In this document: positions 1-10,019 of the stretch, in pieces
How positions within the stretch are numbered: the first letter of the stretch is position 1
Layout of the letters: each line of letters begins with the position of its first letter
Notes under the pieces: generated by a model
What the model saw: the letters and a program-made list of their open reading frames with translations, nothing else
Told to the model about the DNA's origin: nothing
Databases searched by the model: none
Translations under genes and position numbers: made by a program
Source: an uncultured Erythrobacter sp.
Lineage (GTDB): Bacteria; Pseudomonadota; Alphaproteobacteria; Sphingomonadales; Sphingomonadaceae
Reading direction: 5' to 3'
Assembly: GCA_947488085.1 (NCBI GenBank)
Contig: CANKYI010000001.1
Span: 682,001-746,000 of the forward strand
DNA length: 64,000 nt

Positions 1-860
1 GCGTAGATCTCGCCTCCTGGCGTTTCGTACATGCCGCGACTCTTCATCCCGACAAAGCGGTTCTCGACGAGGTCCAAGCGGCCAATGCCGTGGCTGCGAC
101 CAAGGTCGTTAAGCGCTGTAAGCAGAGTGGCAGGCGACATTGCGGTGCCATTGAGCGAAACCCCATCGCCGTGTTCAAAGCCGATCTCGATATACTCAGG
201 TGTATCTGGCGCGTCCTCTGGATGGTTGGTGCGCGAATAGACATGGGGCGGGGTCTCCTCCCACGGATCCTCCAGCACTTTGCCCTCTGATGAGGTGTGC
301 AGAAGGTTGGCGTCGGTGGAGAAGGGCGCTTCGCCGCGCTTGTCGAGTGGCACCGCGATCTGATGCGCTTCTGCCCATGCGATAAGGGCAGTGCGCGAGG
401 TCAACTCCCACTCGCGCCATGGGGCGATGACTTCGATCGCCGGGTCAAGGGCATAGGCGGACAGCTCGAAGCGAACCTGGTCGTTGCCTTTGCCGGTTGC
501 TCCGTGTGCGATGTAATCAGCGCCGGTCTCATGCGCGATCTCGACAAGGCGTTTGGAGATAAGAGGTCTAGCGATGGACGTGCCGAGCAGGTAGTCGCCT
601 TCATAGCGGGCATTGGCGCGCATCATGGGGAAGACAAAGTCGCGCACGAACTCCTCGCGCAGATCCTCGATAAAGATGTGCTCGTCCGGAATGCCCATTG
701 CGCGGGCTTTGTCGCGGGCAGGCTCAATCTCTTCACCTTGGCCAAGGTCAGCGGTGAAGGTGACCACATCAAGGCCGCGTTCGGTGCTCAGCCATTTGGC
801 GATGACGGATGTGTCGAGACCGCCGGAATAGGCAAGGACGACCTTTTTGGGTTGGGACAT
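1..860 (-). CDS. argG: argininosuccinate synthase (3' end truncated by window edge)
   Basis: Minus-strand translation from ATG at 860: [24 protein letters not shown]..., runs off the window start; SGGLDTS ATP-pyrophosphatase motif and argG-like sequence throughout. Confidence 0.95.
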   Translation of the reverse strand, partial: MSQPKKVVLAYSGGLDTSVIAKWLSTERGLDVVTFTADLGQGEEIEPARDKARAMGIPDEHIFIEDLREEFVRDFVFPMMRANARYEGDYLLGTSIARPLISKRLVEIAHETGADYIAHGATGKGNDQVRFELSAYALDPAIEVIAPWREWELTSRTALIAWAEAHQIAVPLDKRGEAPFSTDANLLHTSSEGKVLEDPWEETPPHVYSRTNHPEDAPDTPEYIEIGFEHGDGVSLNGTAMSPATLLTALNDLGRSHGIGRLDLVENRFVGMKSRGMYETPGGEIY

Positions 861-1029
861 GGGGAAGCTCCTGAATTCGAAGCGTCCCATGCCGACAAAA
901 GCACCCAGAGGAAAGAGGGAAAGGGAATTGATCAGCATTTGGGTTTTGGACAGGATTTGGCGGTAAGGCCTTGCGCAGGGACGCCCAACTGCCGATGTTT
1001 CAAGGCGTTAGAGGGCCGGAGGGATCGAT

Positions 1030-2367
1030 ATGTGGAGCAAAGCGCGCGAATTGGCGCAGATGGCACCGCCCGAGCGCAATCGCTGGGTGGACTTCCTGCG
1101 GGCGGCGTCGATCATGGCGGTGGTGTTCGGCCACTGGTTGATGGCCGGGCTGTATGTCGATGATACAGGTGCACTGCAACGCGGCGACCTCCTCTCTGTG
1201 GCCGACTGGACGCATTGGCTGACCTGGGGATTTCAGGTGATGCCGATCTTCTTCCTAGTTGGCGGGTTTTCAAACGGAATGAGCTGGGACGCGACCCTGC
1301 GTAAGGCTGAGACCGGACAGGTGGGAGTGTACCGCGATTGGCTAGCGAGCCGTGTGCAGCGCCTCATCGCGCCTACATTCCCGGTATTGCTGTTATGGGC
1401 AGGGCTCGCGGTGGTGATGACGCAGGTCGGGCTTGATCGGCAACAGATCAGCGATGCGACAGAGGCTGCGCTCATCCCCGTGTGGTTTCTTGCGGTCTAC
1501 CTGATCGTGACGGCCTGCACGCCGCTGACCCGCAAAGCGTGGCACCGCTTTGGCTGGCTTAGCTTTGCTATTTACATCCCGCTGGCAATGGTGACGGACT
1601 GGCTCACATTCTCGGCAGGCGTCGAATATCTCAATTTCACTAACTTCCTTTGGGTTTTCCTAGCGATCCATCAGCTTGGCTTCGCGTGGAAAGATGGACG
1701 TTTTGAGAACCAATGGTTTGCGATTGCATGGTTAGTGGTGGGGCTGGCCATCCTGATCTCGATCACCGTCTATGGCTTCTACCCGGTCTCGATGGTGTCT
1801 GCGCCCGGCGGCTTTTCTAATTCGCTCCCGCCGACATTGGCCCTGTTCGCACTGGGCGTGGCACAAGTAGGATTGGCGTTGGCATTGGAGCCGTTGGGTC
1901 GAAAGATGCTCGACAATCTCAACATCTGGACCGCTACGGTGCTGATGAATGGCATGATCATGACCGTCTACTTGTGGCACCTGACAGCGTTCGTGCTCGT
2001 GATGACAGTCGTATGGCTCGCGCTGGGCGGTATGGGTTTGAACTCTATTCCGGGCAGTTCAGAGTGGTGGATATCGCGGCCCCTATGGCTCGGCATCTAC
2101 ATCCTTGCATTGCTGCCGATGATCGCGATCTTCGCCAAACATGAACGCAGCTTCGGCCCGATCAGAGGCGGTCGTACGGTGCCCAAGGCGCGCGTGGTGG
2201 CGGGTGTCTTGATGATCTGCGTTGGACTTGCAGCGACTGCTGCGATCACGATTGCCAGCCCGGAAAGCCTGTCCGGCATTCGGATATGGGTCGTGGCGCT
2301 ACCATTTGTGGGCGCGGCATTGCTGGGTTTTGGACCGATCTATCGGCCTTCGAACAAGGGAGTTTAG
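1030..2367 (+). CDS. acyltransferase family (acyltransferase 3-like) membrane protein
   Basis: 445 aa polytopic membrane ORF beginning ...RNRWVDFLRAASIMAVVFGHWL, typical of acyltransferase-3 proteins. Confidence 0.8.
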   Translation: MWSKARELAQMAPPERNRWVDFLRAASIMAVVFGHWLMAGLYVDDTGALQRGDLLSVADWTHWLTWGFQVMPIFFLVGGFSNGMSWDATLRKAETGQVGVYRDWLASRVQRLIAPTFPVLLLWAGLAVVMTQVGLDRQQISDATEAALIPVWFLAVYLIVTACTPLTRKAWHRFGWLSFAIYIPLAMVTDWLTFSAGVEYLNFTNFLWVFLAIHQLGFAWKDGRFENQWFAIAWLVVGLAILISITVYGFYPVSMVSAPGGFSNSLPPTLALFALGVAQVGLALALEPLGRKMLDNLNIWTATVLMNGMIMTVYLWHLTAFVLVMTVVWLALGGMGLNSIPGSSEWWISRPLWLGIYILALLPMIAIFAKHERSFGPIRGGRTVPKARVVAGVLMICVGLAATAAITIASPESLSGIRIWVVALPFVGAALLGFGPIYRPSNKGV

Positions 2368-3611
2368 CGCCCAAGCAACCGTTTTTCCGTCTCGTCAATG
2401 TAGCCGCGTGTGATCGGTAATGCGTGGCGGCTGCGGGTAAACTGGATCTGGTAATTGCCCATGCCACCGCTCTCAAACGCGGCCGTGGCGCCGGCTAGGT
2501 AGAACGTCCACATCCGGTAGAACCGTTCGTCGAACAGGTCGATAATGACCTCGCGATGCTCTTCGCATTTGGCGTACCACTCGCGCAGGGTCTTTGCGTA
2601 GTGCAGTCTCAACGTTTCGATATCAGTATGGATCAGGCGCGATTTCTCACTCGCAGCCAGCGTCTCTGATAAAGCCGGGATATAGCCACCGGGAAAAATG
2701 TATTTCGAGGTGAAGGCGTCGGTGACACCCGGACCACCAAACCGGCCAATCGTGTGGATCAGCATGACGCCCTCATCGCTGAGCAAATTGGCACAGGCGC
2801 GAAAGAAGGTCTCGAACTGAGGTCGGCCGACATGTTCGAACATGCCAACAGAGACGATCCGATCAAATGTCGCACCGCTCTTTGCAAGCTCACGGTAGTC
2901 GACCAGTTTGAACGTTACCCTGTCCGAAACACCGGCGGCCTCGGCGCGGGTCCGGGCCAGCGCCAATTGCTCCTCCGACAAGGTGATGCCCGTTACTTGC
3001 ACATTAAAATGGCGCGCCAGATAGATCGCCATCCCGCCCCATCCGCACCCAATGTCCAGCACACGGTCACCATCCGACAACGCAAGCTTTGCAGCAATAT
3101 GCGCGAGCTTTGCCTCTTGCGCCTCGCTTAGGGTCTCAACGCGATCACCCCAATAGGCGCAGCTATATTGCATATGTTCCGGGTCGAGCATTAGGTCATA
3201 GAGCTCATTCCCAATGTCATAATGGTGCGCGACATTGCGCTTTGAAGAACTCGCCTCATTGAAAGAGGCACGCAGGAACTTGGCGCGCGCCTGTAGCTTT
3301 GTAATGAGGGAAGGGGCCTTTAACTGCCCGCCGCGCTCCCACGGTTTGTTTGAGCGAAGCAGCTGCACGAGCTGCATAACGTCGCCTTCTTCGATGACGA
3401 TCCGGCCATCCATGTAGGCTTCGCCGGCGCCCAATCGCGGATCAAGCAAAATGTCACGCGCGACTTTGTTGTCCGTCAGGCGCACAGCGACATCGGGAAA
3501 ACCCTCCGCAGGCTGGCCCAGCACATGTCGTTCACCCGACGGCATGGTGACCGTCAACTGACCGCGTTTTATCACCGAGGACAAAAACTGATTGATGAGC
3601 GAGTTCGCCAT
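2364..3611 (-). CDS. cyclopropane-fatty-acyl-phospholipid synthase family protein (copy 1)
   Basis: 415 aa; SAM-binding VLDIGCGWGGMAIYLA, YIFPGGYIPALSE, FYRMWTFYLAG motifs of CFA synthases. Confidence 0.92.
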   Translation of the reverse strand: MANSLINQFLSSVIKRGQLTVTMPSGERHVLGQPAEGFPDVAVRLTDNKVARDILLDPRLGAGEAYMDGRIVIEEGDVMQLVQLLRSNKPWERGGQLKAPSLITKLQARAKFLRASFNEASSSKRNVAHHYDIGNELYDLMLDPEHMQYSCAYWGDRVETLSEAQEAKLAHIAAKLALSDGDRVLDIGCGWGGMAIYLARHFNVQVTGITLSEEQLALARTRAEAAGVSDRVTFKLVDYRELAKSGATFDRIVSVGMFEHVGRPQFETFFRACANLLSDEGVMLIHTIGRFGGPGVTDAFTSKYIFPGGYIPALSETLAASEKSRLIHTDIETLRLHYAKTLREWYAKCEEHREVIIDLFDERFYRMWTFYLAGATAAFESGGMGNYQIQFTRSRHALPITRGYIDETEKRLLGR

Positions 3612-3726
3612 AACGATGCGCCTGATTTGTCTGTTTGTGCAATCAGGTTCGTATCAAAGCGAGTATCGGTTACGCAAATTGGCGGAGCATTGGCCCCGCC
3701 AGACCGTTTTCCTCGTCAGGCAGGCA

Positions 3727-5025
3727 TCACTCCGCCGCTTCTTTGATCCCAGTATCAAAGCGCCAACTGGGGATCTCACCGATTTCCCGCAAACGCGCGC
3801 TTTCATGCATCATATAATCGCGCGTCATCGGAATGGCATTGCGATCTTTCACATATTGCAGCTGCCAATTGACCATTCCTCCGTTGCGGAAGCTTTGTTC
3901 AGCCCCCGCGAGATAGAACAACCACATGCGATAAAAGACCTCGTCATACATTTCCGTAATCTCTTCACGGTGCATAACGGTGCGCTTGTACCATTCCTCT
4001 AAAGTGTGGCTGTAGTGGAAGCGCATCGCTTCTACATCCATCACTTCAAAACCAAACTTCTCACTCTGCGTGACGAGCTCTGACAGAGCGGGAATATAGC
4101 CGCCGGGGAAGATGTATTTGCGGGTCCAAGCGTCAGTGCGTCCCGGAGGACCAGCGCGCCCGCAGCAATGCGAGATCATTACGCCGTCATCTTTGAGCAG
4201 CTTGTTCGTGTGCTCAAAGAATTGTGGATAGTGGATCGTGCCCACATGTTCGAGCAAGCCGACGCTGGAGATGCGGTCAAACTGCCCCTCTACGTCGCGG
4301 TAATCGAGCAGCTCGAACTTCACCTTGTCAGCAACGCCGGCGGCTTCTGCGCGTTCATTGCAGAACTTGATCTGGTCAGGTGCAAGCGCGACGCCCAGTA
4401 CTTCAACGCCGTACATTTTGTTGAGGTAAAGGCCAAAGCCACCCCAACCGCAACCAATATCCAGAACGCGCATTCCTTCAGCCTTGCCCGGCTCAAGATA
4501 CAGCTTGGAAGCGAGATGAGCTTTCTTGTCCATCTGCGCCTGTTCAAGGCTTGTCTGCGTGGGATCATCCTCACGGTAATAAGCCATCGTGTATTGGCGA
4601 TCTTCGTCGAGAAAACGCTCATATAGCTCGCGGGTCAGGTTATACGTGTGCTCTGCATTGGCACGTGCAGAGCTGCGCAGGTTGATCCCGTCAATCGCGG
4701 AGGCGACCTTTTCGCTTACCTTCTTGAGCAGACCTTGTTCCTGAATGGCGCTGTCGCCGATCCGCTTTGTATTAGCAGTCACAAATAGCAGCAGATCGCG
4801 GATATCATGTGGCTCTTCGACGACCAGCCAACCCCACATAAACGCTTCGCCTGCGCCCATTTGGGGATAGCGCGCAATGTGATTAGCGGCTTTCTTGTTC
4901 GTCAGCGTGATCTTAAGCGGCGCGTCCGGCCCGTCACCATATTCATAGGTTTTGCCGTCATGATCTGTAACGCTCAGTCGGCCTTCACGGATGACCTTGC
5001 CCAGAAATTTGTCGAGTAGCCACAT
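3727..5025 (-). CDS. cyclopropane-fatty-acyl-phospholipid synthase family protein (copy 2)
   Basis: VLDIGCGWGGFGLYL, KYIFPGGYIPALSE, FYRMWLFYLAGAE; start MWLLDKFLGKVI preferred over the upstream M at 5076. Confidence 0.92.
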   Translation of the reverse strand: MWLLDKFLGKVIREGRLSVTDHDGKTYEYGDGPDAPLKITLTNKKAANHIARYPQMGAGEAFMWGWLVVEEPHDIRDLLLFVTANTKRIGDSAIQEQGLLKKVSEKVASAIDGINLRSSARANAEHTYNLTRELYERFLDEDRQYTMAYYREDDPTQTSLEQAQMDKKAHLASKLYLEPGKAEGMRVLDIGCGWGGFGLYLNKMYGVEVLGVALAPDQIKFCNERAEAAGVADKVKFELLDYRDVEGQFDRISSVGLLEHVGTIHYPQFFEHTNKLLKDDGVMISHCCGRAGPPGRTDAWTRKYIFPGGYIPALSELVTQSEKFGFEVMDVEAMRFHYSHTLEEWYKRTVMHREEITEMYDEVFYRMWLFYLAGAEQSFRNGGMVNWQLQYVKDRNAIPMTRDYMMHESARLREIGEIPSWRFDTGIKEAAE

Positions 5026-5114
5026 AAGCTTGTATTGTCCCGGTTGTGCATTCTTGCGCGGGTGATGGCGCTCCATGTGCTAGAATGTCAATCGGCTAGA
5101 ACGAAAGGGTACAC

Positions 5115-5552
5115 ATGAAGGATCCCAAAACACAGGCAAATGCAGCTTCGGTCGAGGAGTTCATCGCGAATGTGGAACCAGTGGCGAAGCGGGAAGACGC
5201 TAAGGCTCTGGATGCCTTGTTCCGCAAGGTTACGGGTGAAGAGCCGGTCATGTGGGGGCCGACGATCATCGGCTATGGCTCATATCACTACAAGTATGAA
5301 AGCGGGCGTGAAGGGGATGCTGCGCGTTCGGGTTTTAGTCCGCGAAAGGCGAAGCACTCGCTTTACCTGATGGGGCGATATTGCGATGAGGCGACGGGCA
5401 AAAAGGTTGACGGATTGCTCGACAAAATGGGCAAGCATAAAACGGGTGCAAGCTGTGTCTATGTGAACAAGCTGGCCGATATCGATTTGAATGTGCTGGA
5501 GGAGATTATCGGTGTTTGCTGGGACGCTATGAACCGCAAATACCCGGATTAG
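5115..5552 (+). CDS. DUF1801 domain-containing protein
   Basis: 145 aa; ...FRKVTGEEPVMWGPTIIGYGSYHYKYESGREGD... matches DUF1801-type sequence by recall. Confidence 0.75.
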   Translation: MKDPKTQANAASVEEFIANVEPVAKREDAKALDALFRKVTGEEPVMWGPTIIGYGSYHYKYESGREGDAARSGFSPRKAKHSLYLMGRYCDEATGKKVDGLLDKMGKHKTGASCVYVNKLADIDLNVLEEIIGVCWDAMNRKYPD

Positions 5553-5558
5553 GGGTGG

Positions 5559-6308
5559 TCAAATCCCAGCATACCATTGATAATCCCCAATATCCTCCCA
5601 AAATCCGCCTTTGCCATCGTAAATGTCTTCGAAGCTAGCGACGGCTTCGATCGCGGTGAGGTATTTGGCGTGTTTGTAGCCTAGCTGCCGTTCAATCCGC
5701 ATCCGCAGCGGCGCTCCGTTCTTCTCCGGCAGAGGCGCACCGTTCAACTCGTGCGCGATGATGGTTTGTGGATGGTAGGCATCCACCATATCGACGCTTT
5801 CATAGTAGTCGCGGCCATATAAGACATCAGCGCAGCGAAAGACGATGAAGTTTGCTTCTTTGCGAACCTTCGCCTTGTCGAGCAGAGCGGACAATTGCGG
5901 GCCGCTCCATTCGGCAATCGCGCTCCACCCTTCAACGCAATCGTGCCGGGTGATCTGGGTGCGCTGGGGCAGGGCACGCAGATCGGCCATGCTCAAGGTC
6001 AGCGGATTATCGACCAAACCACTGACGCTGAGCTGCCAATCGGCAAAGCCGCTCGCTTTGTGCTCCCGGTACTCGGCGGTTTCGATTTTGAGTGTGCCGT
6101 TGCCTCTGATGTCGGGTGAGCGTTCATCCGGCGCATATTCGGGGGCGAGCGCTTGGCGGCTGGCGAGGGTGCGATGGGCGCTGCGATGCCAATCTTCAGC
6201 CGCGTCAAAAATGTCCCCAGCGGGGCCGGTTTCCGCCAACTCAGAACACGCCGCAGCTGGCATGGCAGCCATCCCCGCGAGCAATGTGCGTCTCTTGATG
6301 TCAGGCAT
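5559..6308 (-). CDS. molybdopterin-dependent oxidoreductase (sulfite oxidase/MsrP-like fold)
   Basis: 249 aa with N-terminal RRTLLAG signal; TRHDCVEGWSAIAEWSGPQLSALL and GYKHAKYLTAIE motifs. Confidence 0.88.
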   Translation of the reverse strand: MPDIKRRTLLAGMAAMPAAACSELAETGPAGDIFDAAEDWHRSAHRTLASRQALAPEYAPDERSPDIRGNGTLKIETAEYREHKASGFADWQLSVSGLVDNPLTLSMADLRALPQRTQITRHDCVEGWSAIAEWSGPQLSALLDKAKVRKEANFIVFRCADVLYGRDYYESVDMVDAYHPQTIIAHELNGAPLPEKNGAPLRMRIERQLGYKHAKYLTAIEAVASFEDIYDGKGGFWEDIGDYQWYAGI

Positions 6309-6981
6309 CTGTGCTCTCCTTACGCGGCCCGCCCGTGATCATACGAGAAATCTGTTTCAGCGGTTTGGACGCGAGCACCATCACAATGTGCACCACAAAA
6401 AACGCGAAAAGCGCCCACGCAAAGATGAAGTGCAAACTGCGAGCAGATTGCCGCCCACCCAGCAGATCGATCAGCCATGGAGCTGCGACCTCGAAGCCGG
6501 GGCTGATTGCAAGACCGGTGAACACCATCATCGGCAGGAAAATACCTAGCACGATGCCATAACTCAGCCGCTGAACCGGGTTGTAAGGGCTGTCGTGATC
6601 GGCACCGCCGCCGGGCAGGTGTTCGCGAACCGCTTTTGCAAGGGCGCCCAGCGACCAATCGCCGGGCCGCATCGCAATATCCCGCCAGAAATGCCGGGTA
6701 ACGATACTTGCCGTCCACATAGTGAGGAGACCGATCGCAAACACCCAAGCGGACGTGTTGTGCCAATCGCGAGCTTCCGCCAGATCATAGCGTTGCGGGA
6801 TCGTCACCCATGCTGGAAAACGCATCACACTCATCCAGGCATCTGCCGGGTCAAACCCGTAATTGCCCCAATACAAATGCCGATGCGCATTTGAGATGTT
6901 CAGTCCGGACATGAAGAGCACCACAAGCGCCAACGCGTTGATCCAGTGCCAGACGCGGGTGATCAGCGAATGCCGCTTCAT
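6301..6981 (-). CDS. cytochrome b/b6 domain protein (Ni,Fe-hydrogenase cytochrome b-type)
   Basis: MKRHSLITRVWHWINALALVVLFMSGLNI...; overlaps the start of the molybdo-oxidoreductase by 8 bp. Confidence 0.87.
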   Translation of the reverse strand: MKRHSLITRVWHWINALALVVLFMSGLNISNAHRHLYWGNYGFDPADAWMSVMRFPAWVTIPQRYDLAEARDWHNTSAWVFAIGLLTMWTASIVTRHFWRDIAMRPGDWSLGALAKAVREHLPGGGADHDSPYNPVQRLSYGIVLGIFLPMMVFTGLAISPGFEVAAPWLIDLLGGRQSARSLHFIFAWALFAFFVVHIVMVLASKPLKQISRMITGGPRKESTDA

Positions 6982-7739
6982 TGCGCAACTCCCTCGCGGG
7001 CAAGATAAATCACATCACGATCCTGAGAGAGAATATGCTGGCCGCTGTCGATGAACAGCGTCGATCCGCTTTTCAACGCACCTTTCGCAAGGAAGAGCGC
7101 CGCATCCGCAATCTCTTCAGCCCCAGTCTTTCGCTCAAGGAGATTGAGCCGATGCGAAACCTCGGTTTCATCTTCGCTCTGATCATGGCTCGCCAAAATT
7201 GCGCCTGGTGCGATGCCATAGATCCGGGCGTCTTTTGGCGCACTCATCGCCAGTATCGGGATCGTAGCGGCAAGCGCGTGTTTGGACATTGTGTAGCTAA
7301 AGAAATCGGGATTGGGATTTTTGATTTTCATGTCCGTGACATTGATCACGCAGCGCGGCCCATCGGCCTTGGCCTGCGTGAGAAAACCTTGCGCGATACG
7401 CGTGGGGGAGAGAGCGTTGACCTGCATCGCCTCCCGGTTCGTATCGGGATCGAGTTTGGTTGCATCGTCATAAAGAAAAACCGAGGCCGAATTGATCACA
7501 CAACGCCAATTGCTCAGCCGCTCGGCAAGCTGCTCAACCATACGCGCTGCGGCGTTGTCATCGCATAAATCACAAGGGATTGTTTCGGCGCTGGGCAGGG
7601 TGTCTGCCAGCGCATCGGCTTCGGTCGAAGAACTGCGGTAATGGATGATCACATGCCAGTCTTGCGCAGCAAATCCCTTGGCAATTTCAGCGCCAATGCG
7701 GGTTGCGCCTCCGGTGACCAAAACTTGCGGACGGTTCAT
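6978..7739 (-). CDS. SDR family oxidoreductase
   Basis: MNRPQVLVTGGATRIGAEIAKGFA... Rossmann TGGxxxIG motif; YTMSKHAL catalytic motif; start moved in from the ORF-track start at 8177. Confidence 0.88.
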   Translation of the reverse strand: MNRPQVLVTGGATRIGAEIAKGFAAQDWHVIIHYRSSSTEADALADTLPSAETIPCDLCDDNAAARMVEQLAERLSNWRCVINSASVFLYDDATKLDPDTNREAMQVNALSPTRIAQGFLTQAKADGPRCVINVTDMKIKNPNPDFFSYTMSKHALAATIPILAMSAPKDARIYGIAPGAILASHDQSEDETEVSHRLNLLERKTGAEEIADAALFLAKGALKSGSTLFIDSGQHILSQDRDVIYLAREGVAQ

Positions 7740-7819
7740 TATTTCTCTGGAGCAGAAATTGCGGAGCTTGCCTAGCATGCGTGCGGCATGTTCAAGAGAT
7801 TTCAAAGGAGGCCCTCGAG

Positions 7820-8686
7820 ATGGCAAAGATGATGACGTGTGATTTGGTGGATGTCTTTTGCGACGAAGTATTGAGCGGCAATCCACTGGCCGTGGTGCAT
7901 GGCGCAGATGATTTGTCGGCAGAGCAAATGCTGAGCCTGACTCAGTGGCTTGGCTTCTCGGAAACGACGTTCCTGCTGCCTCCCACCAATCCGGCGGCAG
8001 ATTATCGCGTGCGTATCTTTTATCCAGGCGGTGAATTGCCTTTTGCGGGCCATCCGACGCTCGGGTCATGCCACGCATGGCTAGCCGCTGGAGGGGTGTC
8101 GGCTCGCGATGGTGTGGTCGTTCAGGAATGCGGTATCGGCTTGGTTGAGGTGCGCGCTGAGCAGGACAACCTCGCATTCAAGGCACCCGATTTGTTGCGG
8201 CATGAACCACTCTCTGACGCAGAACGCGCAAAAGCGGTTGAGCTGACAGGTATTGATGAGGCCGCTTTGGTCGAAGCGGTGCATGTCGTAAACGGCCCGC
8301 AATGGCAGCTGTTGCGGCTGCGCAGTGCGGCCGATGTTCTTGCCGCAAACCCAGCGGCAAAAGCGGAGCTGGGTACAGATATCGGTCTGGCTGGTCCGCA
8401 TGAGACAGGCGCAGCTCGCGATTGGGAACTGCGCGCTTTCTTTGCCGACACGCATGGGCGCTTTGTTGAGGACCCTGTGACCGGTAGCTTCAATGCAGGC
8501 GTCGCTATCCATCTGTTCGGCGAGGGGCTGGTCGAGGGAAGCTATCGGGCGGGGCAAGGGCAGAAAGTGGGGGCAAACGGCCTCGTGCATTGTCAGCGTG
8601 AAGCGTCCGGTGAGATCTGGGTGGGCGGATCTTGCAAGATGATCAGTCACGGGGGCGCGCTTGGTCCAATTCAGACACCTAGCTGA
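7820..8686 (+). CDS. PhzF family phenazine biosynthesis-like isomerase
   Basis: DVFCDEVLSGNPLAVVHGA, LPFAGHPTLGSCHAWL, EDPVTGSFNAGVAIHL; AGGAG upstream of ATG at 7820. Confidence 0.92.
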   Translation: MAKMMTCDLVDVFCDEVLSGNPLAVVHGADDLSAEQMLSLTQWLGFSETTFLLPPTNPAADYRVRIFYPGGELPFAGHPTLGSCHAWLAAGGVSARDGVVVQECGIGLVEVRAEQDNLAFKAPDLLRHEPLSDAERAKAVELTGIDEAALVEAVHVVNGPQWQLLRLRSAADVLAANPAAKAELGTDIGLAGPHETGAARDWELRAFFADTHGRFVEDPVTGSFNAGVAIHLFGEGLVEGSYRAGQGQKVGANGLVHCQREASGEIWVGGSCKMISHGGALGPIQTPS

Positions 8687-8706
8687 ATCTTGGTCCTGCC
8701 AACACA

Positions 8707-8741
8707 AAACGCCGCATATCTTTCAAAGACATGCGGCGTTT
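8707..8741. terminator. intrinsic bidirectional terminator between convergent genes
   Basis: Perfect 11-bp inverted repeat AAACGCCGCAT...ATGCGGCGTTT with flanking A/T runs. Confidence 0.85.
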
Positions 8742-8761
8742 GTTTTACTTCATGCGTGAAT

Positions 8762-9238
8762 TTATCGGCAGCGAACGTCACCGCGATCAAGCTCGCGGCC
8801 CAGCACTGCACCCAACGCTCCACCAAGCAAGGTTCCAACGGTGCGGTCTCCTCGGGTGTCAATCGTGCGTCCAAGCAGGGCACCGACACCTGCGCCGATC
8901 ACCAAACCTGTGGTTCCATTGTCGCGCTCGCAGTAATAATTGCCATCGCGGCCACGCCAAATGCGATCCCTTTGGCGTAGGCGACGCGGCTCACGATAAC
9001 GACCCCGGCGATCATAGACGCCCCGGTCACGATATCCGCGACCTCGGCGATAGCGCCGATCATCATCGTCCCAGTCATCATCGTCGAATCGCGTGGTGGT
9101 GTTGATCTCAAATGGGCTTGCGAATGCCTCAGTCATTGTCTCCTCAGTGGGAAACTCGGCGGCGCTGGCGGGCGTTGCAATGGCAACAAGCGAGCCGGTA
9201 GCGGCAATCAATGCGGTGGTTTTAATTGCGGTCTTCAT
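8762..9238 (-). CDS. glycine zipper 2TM domain-containing secreted/outer-membrane protein
   Basis: Signal peptide; D/R-rich middle; GLVIGAGVGALLGRTIDTRGDRTVGTLLGGALGAVLGREL glycine zipper. Confidence 0.8.
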   Translation of the reverse strand: MKTAIKTTALIAATGSLVAIATPASAAEFPTEETMTEAFASPFEINTTTRFDDDDWDDDDRRYRRGRGYRDRGVYDRRGRYREPRRLRQRDRIWRGRDGNYYCERDNGTTGLVIGAGVGALLGRTIDTRGDRTVGTLLGGALGAVLGRELDRGDVRCR

Positions 9239-9380
9239 GAGTAAGTCCTTTCCGACCCAATGAGCGGGTGAGGACTGTTTCGTTCAGTTTCAGACAACGC
9301 CAGATGAACGGCTTGTTGGGAAAGCGGTCAAGGAGACAAAGCGCTTTTGGCAAGCGACAAAGTGAGTGTGTGCTGGGATT

Positions 9381-10019
9381 TTAGCTCAACTTGGCGCGCG
9401 CACGATCGCGCAATTTGGGCGCCAGAGAAGGCATTTCGGCGAGTTGCTCGAACTCCTCGCGACTCGCTTTGCCTGCGACCAGAGCTGTGAGAGCACGCTC
9501 AACGCTCCAGTCTGCTTCACCAATCGCGACGCGCTCGATCGTATCGCCTGCCTCCGCCTCACCAAATTCGATCACTCGGAAATACCACCCTGAACGCCCG
9601 GTTTTGACGATATTGGCGACCATGCCTTTTTGTCCAAAGCGATGATCGATTTTCCAACACGGTTGGCGCGGTTGGCTTATCTCAAGCAGGGCAGTGCCGA
9701 CTCGAAACTGGTCACCGATATGCACGTCGCTCTCGGTTAACCCGCGCACTGCGAGGTTTGATCCGAATGCACCTGGCTGATTGAGCAGTTGGACCGAACC
9801 CAGCTCGCCACGCCAATAATCGTGGTGGTCGAGCGGGTAGAGGTGCACCGCCATTTCTGGTCCACCATGGACCCGGCGGTCAGCCTGCTCATCCGGCGCA
9901 AGGCCATCTTCAAGGATCTGGACCAGACCTTCTCGTGGACGTTTGGCAATCGCGCTGGTCTCAGCACCATTAAATGGCCGAGCAGTTCCAGTGCAGATGG
10001 CTTCGATTGTGTGCTTCAT
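9381..10019 (-). CDS. MOSC domain-containing protein
   Basis: MKHTIEAICTGTARPF...EQADRRVHGGPEMAVHLYPLDHHDYW...AFGSNLAVRGLTE; YiiM/MOSC signature. Confidence 0.88.
   Translation of the reverse strand: MKHTIEAICTGTARPFNGAETSAIAKRPREGLVQILEDGLAPDEQADRRVHGGPEMAVHLYPLDHHDYWRGELGSVQLLNQPGAFGSNLAVRGLTESDVHIGDQFRVGTALLEISQPRQPCWKIDHRFGQKGMVANIVKTGRSGWYFRVIEFGEAEAGDTIERVAIGEADWSVERALTALVAGKASREEFEQLAEMPSLAPKLRDRARAKLS

Noticed and set aside
297-1163. 288-aa + strand ORF
   Set aside because: Antisense to argG and overlapping the start of the acyltransferase gene; no domain features.
5845-6549. 234-aa + strand ORF
   Set aside because: Antisense to the molybdo-oxidoreductase and cytochrome b genes.
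7740-8177. N-terminal extension of the SDR ORF
   Set aside because: The SDR homology begins at MNRPQVLVTGG (7739); the extension overlaps the divergent PhzF gene and its RBS, so an internal start is preferred.
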